64,000 nucleotides of DNA from Myrica gale (taxonomy: Eukaryota; Streptophyta; Magnoliopsida; Fagales; Myricaceae). The position numbers and the translations under genes are program-made. Shown here in pieces: positions 60,001 to 64,000 of this stretch. The notes beneath the pieces were generated by a model. That model ran no database searches. It had not been told where the DNA came from and saw only the letters and a program-made list of their open reading frames with translations. Position 1 is the stretch's first letter. Each line of letters begins with the position of its first letter. The stretch spans positions 19,331,001 to 19,395,000 of the forward strand of contig OZ005611.1 in assembly GCA_963930655.1 (NCBI GenBank), given 5' to 3'.

Positions 60001-62536
60001 ATGCTACAATCTATTTTTTAAGCATGGATGACATGGGAAATATGACTTGTTGTGGAATGAATAGTTTTTTTCCCCACTTCTGTTTGTCCTTGAATAAAAG
60101 TATTCGTACATTGCAAAGATTATCTTATGCCTTTTGATGGTAGTGCTGGTTGAACGTGTTGCTCTTTGTACAAACTTTTTTGGTGGTGTGATTTTTCTTG
60201 CAAGTAAATGTATATATTTGTGTATTCCTGCATGTCTCCCCAGGTTAAAGTTTTTATGTTTTGAGTGCCTGAACCTATGTTGTTCTTGCAGCTTCTTGAA
60301 CCTGGAAGATATACATGGTTGTTAAAAGCCTTGTATGGCCTTCTAATGCTGCTTCCCCAGGTATGGTTCCAGAAGAGTTTTCTTTCCATTGGTCTTTGTT
60401 ATGGTGAAAATATTTGCCTTTAGAAACTGACTGATGCAGTCCATTATGTATGCAACTGGGAATGTACTTTAAGATGTATGTGTACCCGTAAAACTAATCA
60501 ATCACAATTCTTTAACAGGTAGAAAAATATAATCACGTCGTTATTTACTTTTCTTTTTCTTTATCTTCACTGTATGTTGTAAAATTTTGTAAGTATTGGC
60601 CATATATTGCTTCTTTATTCAATAATGACGAATGATCCTAAACAAACGCTGGGATTGTCAATTTTGAGGCATTGGAGCTTGGAGTAACCCCGAATTAGGA
60701 TCCATGATCCAGTTCCAGTGTTTTGGATGAATGAGGAAATTGTATGATTCTGAGCTAGAGCTGCAAACATAAAGAGACTGAGAAAAAGAGTCGTCAAAAC
60801 ATGGACTCATCGCCTCACTATAATGATTATGGCTGTTTGGGTAGAGAACACTGAAAATTTTACAGAAAAATGAGCTCTTTTCCTTCAAAAGCTGCATGGT
60901 ATTTGCATCTTGACAATCAATGAAAAGAGCAGGACTCACGTCATTGAGAGTTTTACCTGATTGTTACTCCAATTGTTACGCTTTTCCATACTGAAATATC
61001 AAAGTGACTGAGTAGTTGTTGTTTTGTTATCTAGTGTAGATTAAAATGGTCGTTTACACGAGGTAAAGTTGGTAGTGGCACTACTGCTTCCCCTTTTTAG
61101 CCTGTTAAAATTTTGGGAAGGTCATACCAATAGTTAAAGTGGAAACTTGGAAATGGCCTTAGTTTCCCCCTTCTGTGGCACTTCAACATTATATTGTATT
61201 CAGCTAAGAAAGCTCTTCTGACCACCGTATGTATGCTTATTCCTCTGATCTTTTGTTGGGGAGGTTTGTTGTCATTGTACATTGAAACCGTAGTTTGTAT
61301 TCTATCTGTACACTTCTTGTTCCTCTTGAAAATATCAAGTATGATGGTGTTTTCTTCCTCTCACGCTCTGCAACAATTTGATGGAGATTTATCTTGCTCT
61401 TGGTGCTAGTTGTTGAGTAGTTTTTATTTCTGAATAGGTTTATCATTTTTGCTTTAATTGTGTTAGTCATTTATGTTTATGTTGACTTTGACACTTGAAT
61501 GCAGCAAAGTGCCGCTTTTAAGATCCTGCGAACTCGTTTAAAAACTGTACCTTCATATTCCTTCAATAGCGAGCAATTTAGGCGAACATCATCAGGGAAC
61601 CCCTATCAATTTCTACATCACATTCCTAGTGGATCACAGATCACTGAGGATGGAGACAGTATCCAGGATGGTGCAAATTCACATAATGGTATTAATTTTG
61701 CTTCGAGACTACAACAGTTCGGGCAAATGCAGCACCAGCATCGTATGCATGCAAAAACACAGGCACAATTGCGCAACACTTCTTCCACTTCATCATCAAG
61801 GGTCCGTTATTTCTTTCATATTCACAGTATCAGCGATCTTTATAAATATCTGAATGAATGTGCTTAAAGTGCCACTTGTTGTCAGCTAAAGGAAGGCTAG
61901 GAGGGGATTTGTAAAGTTTTTTTTTTCATGCCTAAAATAGGTGAAATGGGTTGGTTCGAATATTTGGAATGACAATTTTGACTGACAAAGTGGTAGCAAG
62001 TTGTCGTGTTCTTGTTCTTTGAGCAAAAATAAAGGAAGAAAAAAGGGTGAAATAGAAATAATTCACAAAGGTCGTAAAGGAGATCTATTAAGTATCTCAA
62101 AACAAGGTCTCCAAAGCAAAAAACTATGATGCCAATCACAAAATGAGTTCTACGAGTTAAGAGGCAGAAGAGGGGGGGGGGGGGACATCACAAGTAGGAC
62201 CAGATACTTGTTTGCTCTTCTCAACTGGGGTAAGTTTGTGTGGGGATGGGCAAAGAAGCTAAAGTTTTTACCTGCCTCTAATGCTTGTAGAAGACTTCTT
62301 TTTTGTACGAAACTACTTTTTTTTTCTCATCTACCCGATTTTGGTTTTCTCCTCGTGTCATTTTCAGTCTAAGTTTGCATCTAACAGTACTATTGCTATT
62401 CCTTAAATCACCTTGTTCATGCATCTGTATGCAGGAGGTGCAAAGACCGGAAGAACCTCGATGGCCTTCTGCATCAGACTCGAGTGGGCCTCCTTCAAGA
62501 TCATCCAGGAGAGGCCCAGGGCAATTACAACTATGA
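48074..62536 (+). CDS. VAC14: Protein VAC14 homologue
   Basis: Twenty exons join in frame: 48074-48163, 48295-48408, 48563-48628, 51344-51433, 51669-51788, 51935-51963, 52093-52235, 52331-52425, 52727-52813, 52988-53095, 53676-53767, 53981-54062, 56035-56100, 57622-57737, 57866-57986, 58287-58448, 58560-58688, 60292-60360, 61505-61801, 62435-62536. They total 2178 nt, or 725 residues; the Arabidopsis protein is about 740. The protein starts [25 protein letters not shown]-repeat array follows with the Fab1-binding segment ([13 protein letters not shown], residues 69 on). The Fig4-binding segment spans about residues 440-620 ([40 protein letters not shown]). The tail is disordered and Ser/Arg-rich. 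VAC14 scaffolds the FAB1/PIKfyve-FIG4 complex making PI(3,5)P2 on endosomal and vacuolar membranes. No premature stop; all introns read GT-AG. Confidence 0.95.
48629..51343 (+). other. VAC14 intron 3, long, no gene seen
   Basis: This is a 2.7-kb AT-rich intron with short frames only; no element ends were recognised. The acceptor is TGCCAG before exon 4. Confidence 0.5.
53195..53565. repeat. MULE-like MITE in VAC14 intron 10
   Basis: The left arm ACACTTTGTACCCCGTACTA...CCAACTAACTATTGAT and the right arm ATCAATAGTTGGTAGGTG...GGAGGGTGCAAAGTGTG are inverted. The right arm also carries a second partial copy (GCAAAGTGTCAAGACTCCC). No target duplication was confirmed and there is no coding capacity. 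Confidence 0.6.
54970..55335 (-). mobile_element. LINE 3' end fragment, antisense in VAC14 intron 12
   Basis: Read on the minus strand, this gives [20 protein letters not shown], then [18 protein letters not shown], the end of a zf-RVT region. The 3' end is CTTTAATAAGATTGGCTTATC with an A tail (T-run at 54985-54990 on the plus strand). It matches the 3' ends of LINEs A and B. Heavily 5'-truncated. Confidence 0.8.
56101..57621 (+). other. VAC14 intron 13, no gene seen
   Basis: AT-rich, with a short CA/CATA microsatellite at about 57115-57150. The frames are short and unrecognised. Confidence 0.45.
58490..58509 (+). repeat. (CT)n repeat in VAC14 intron 16
   Basis: Nine to ten CT units end in CCAG, which looks like a complete acceptor. 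The acceptor consistent with the family is downstream, at 58559. Confidence 0.75.
58689..60291 (+). other. VAC14 intron 17, no gene seen
   Basis: AT-rich sequence with the poly-C run. The frame at 59504-59752 crosses the homopolymer and has no family. Confidence 0.45.
59723..59740 (+). repeat. Poly-C run of 18 in VAC14 intron 17
   Basis: Eighteen consecutive C are seen directly. Runs of 10-13 G also occur at about 101-111, 52536-52546 and 62172-62184. Lengths of such runs are often uncertain in assemblies. Confidence 0.85.
60361..61504 (+). other. VAC14 intron 18, no gene seen
   Basis: AT-rich sequence with only short frames on both strands and no repeat ends recognised. Confidence 0.45.
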
Positions 62537-63582
62537 TTATGTTGCTGCGCCGTACTCCTATTCAAGGCTAATTATGACAGTCTCAGCGTGTGTGATCCAT
62601 ACCTGCGATCTGGTATAATTGTAAAATTGTATATTGTAGTAGTTTGTTTTGATTTCGTGGCAGTTGGATGGTGAAAAGGGTTTTAAGATAAGCTAGTGTT
62701 TTATGTGCTATTCTTTTCTTCTTCTTTTTTTCTAAGCAAGATGTACCCATGTGGTTCTGTTGTTTTTTATTGAAAAACCACGTGGGTTAGAGGGAGATAC
62801 TTGTTTTAGAAGATGCAGATTGTTTTGTTATGTTCATCTGGTACAGGAATCTTATAAAATAAGAAATCATCCAATTCTTGTGTACAAATTCTACACAAAG
62901 AATATGCCTCTCTCATTTGTTTATTGCCTCATTTGTCTATTTGTTCTTTTTAATCCACTATGTTGTTTCCTATTTTTGTTTCTCTCCCAATTGGAGTTAC
63001 CCTCTTTTGTGCAAAGGGCAGGAGAAAGAAAAGGAGTTTGTCTGCCTGATGGAGGTGGATCAGCTCTGCTATACTGACCATGGTAGTCTAGAATTGGTGA
63101 AAAAATGGATTTAGTTCATGAGAGTTGGTAAAAAGTGGAGAGATGATTTGAGTAAATTTTTTATATTTATTATAATAGAAAGAGAGATTATAATTTAGAT
63201 AATAAAGTTTTGACATGGCCAAAATCATGGCCCGCATGGTGTGTAAAATGATAGCGGTTTTGGACGCTTCAAAATGAAGAATAAATAGCACTTGAGACTT
63301 AATACTTTAAAGGCTTTTTTTTTAAAAGGCTTTCAATCGTGGTTGATTGTTCAAAGCCAATTTTAGATTCAAATCACAAAAATAACGTAACTCTTTTTAT
63401 GTAACTGTTTCCTCCTACTTTCTGTTAAAGGAATCGATCTCTTCCGTGAAAACCACTAGTGGTATCATAAAAAACAAGTAAAAGAAGGGTCATGCTCCAA
63501 TACAAATATCATTATTGTTCGTTTTTCATAAAATCTACATTTCTTTGATCTTTCAGAATTTTTGTTGTTGAGCCTGTAGATT
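62537..63582. other. VAC14 3' UTR and downstream spacer with MITE remnant
   Basis: The first part is likely the VAC14 3' UTR. At about 63125-63245, GAGATGATTTGAGTAAATTT and AAAGAGAGATTATAATTTAG resemble the interior of the hAT-like MITE family in inverse orientation. No gene was recognised. Confidence 0.4.
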
Positions 63583-63591
63583 AAAAATATA

Positions 63592-63833
63592 GGCTTAATT
63601 ATCTCTACCGTCTTTATGGTATAGAGTTTTAACAAATCAAGATATAAATTTGAATAGGTTGGTCTTGTAGTCAATTTTTCAGACATACAAGTCCTTTCGT
63701 CTTCCTCATCCCGACAATTCACACCCCAACCCTAATAGCCCCGATTTTAATTTTCTGTTAGTGGGCTAATGTTTAGTGGACGAGAGACTCATATTTAAAA
63801 AATGGACCACAAAGACAATACATTTAATTAAGC
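63592..63833. repeat. MULE-type MITE with 9-bp duplication
   Basis: The ends GGCTTAATTA and TTAATTAAGC are inverted. The flanks AAAAATATA (63583-63591) and AAAAACATA (63834-63842) match at 8 of 9 bases. The GGCTTAATTA terminus is shared with the MULE at 41416. Confidence 0.65.
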
Positions 63834-64000
63834 AAAAACATACCCAACAACAAATGAACAACGCTATGGCTTCGAAACGTGAGGATTGAGTCTGGTTTGT
63901 AATATTCATGAGCTATTTCTGATAGCCAATCCCCATGGTGATCACTACCAAAGGTACGTGTCCTTTTATTACCCGATACATGTATTAGATTAATTGGTCC

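Overview
The window is nuclear DNA of a flowering plant, most likely a woody eudicot. It is AT-rich, its genes have many short exons with GT-AG introns, and it is crowded with transposons typical of eudicots: chromodomain Ty3/gypsy, L1-type LINEs with a reverse-transcriptase zinc-binding C-terminus, hAT and Mutator elements, MITEs and a TRIM. The best-matching proteins are Arabidopsis homologues. A rosid such as a Fagales species is a guess from the MITE and LINE style, not a demonstration.

Layout. Positions 1-3656 hold the 3' exons of a membrane RING-H2 ubiquitin ligase (+ strand), with a decayed-looking stretch where its N-terminal exon might be. Positions 6126-7584 hold three exons of an LpxC-like deacetylase (- strand) with damaged splice sites, probably a pseudogene. 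Positions 9461-10653 are a TRIM retroelement with a perfect 5-bp target duplication. Positions 11035-12460 are a Pack-MULE carrying a PHD-finger gene copy that has lost its PHD fingers. Several related MITEs lie at 13.5-14.5 kb.

The first complete gene is NUP155 (15019-35239, + strand, 13 exons, 1488 residues), a scaffold nucleoporin. Its introns hold sense-oriented LINE fragments, including two deleted LINEs in a row in a 6.4-kb intron. Intron 9 appears to use a GC donor. Just downstream, 35780-40917 is a complete but broken Ty3/gypsy chromovirus-type element (- strand) with LTRs, primer-binding site and 5-bp duplication.

The stretch 41416-46659 is transposon-rich. A Mutator-like element with a perfect 9-bp duplication contains a hAT element with a perfect 8-bp duplication. 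Next comes a Pack-hAT (44119-46659) carrying genomic pieces of two unrelated genes, an ANP/NPK1-type MAP kinase kinase kinase and a mercaptopyruvate sulfurtransferase, with introns kept.

The second complete gene is VAC14 (48074-62536, + strand, 20 exons, 725 residues), the HEAT-repeat scaffold of the PI(3,5)P2 kinase complex. Its introns hold a MULE-like MITE and an antisense LINE 3' end. A last MULE MITE lies at 63592-63833. NUP155, VAC14 and the RING ligase show no obvious functional link. The most unusual content is the pair of gene-capturing DNA transposons within 35 kb. All exon borders were read by eye from splice consensus, reading frame and remembered family sequences; no alignment program was run.
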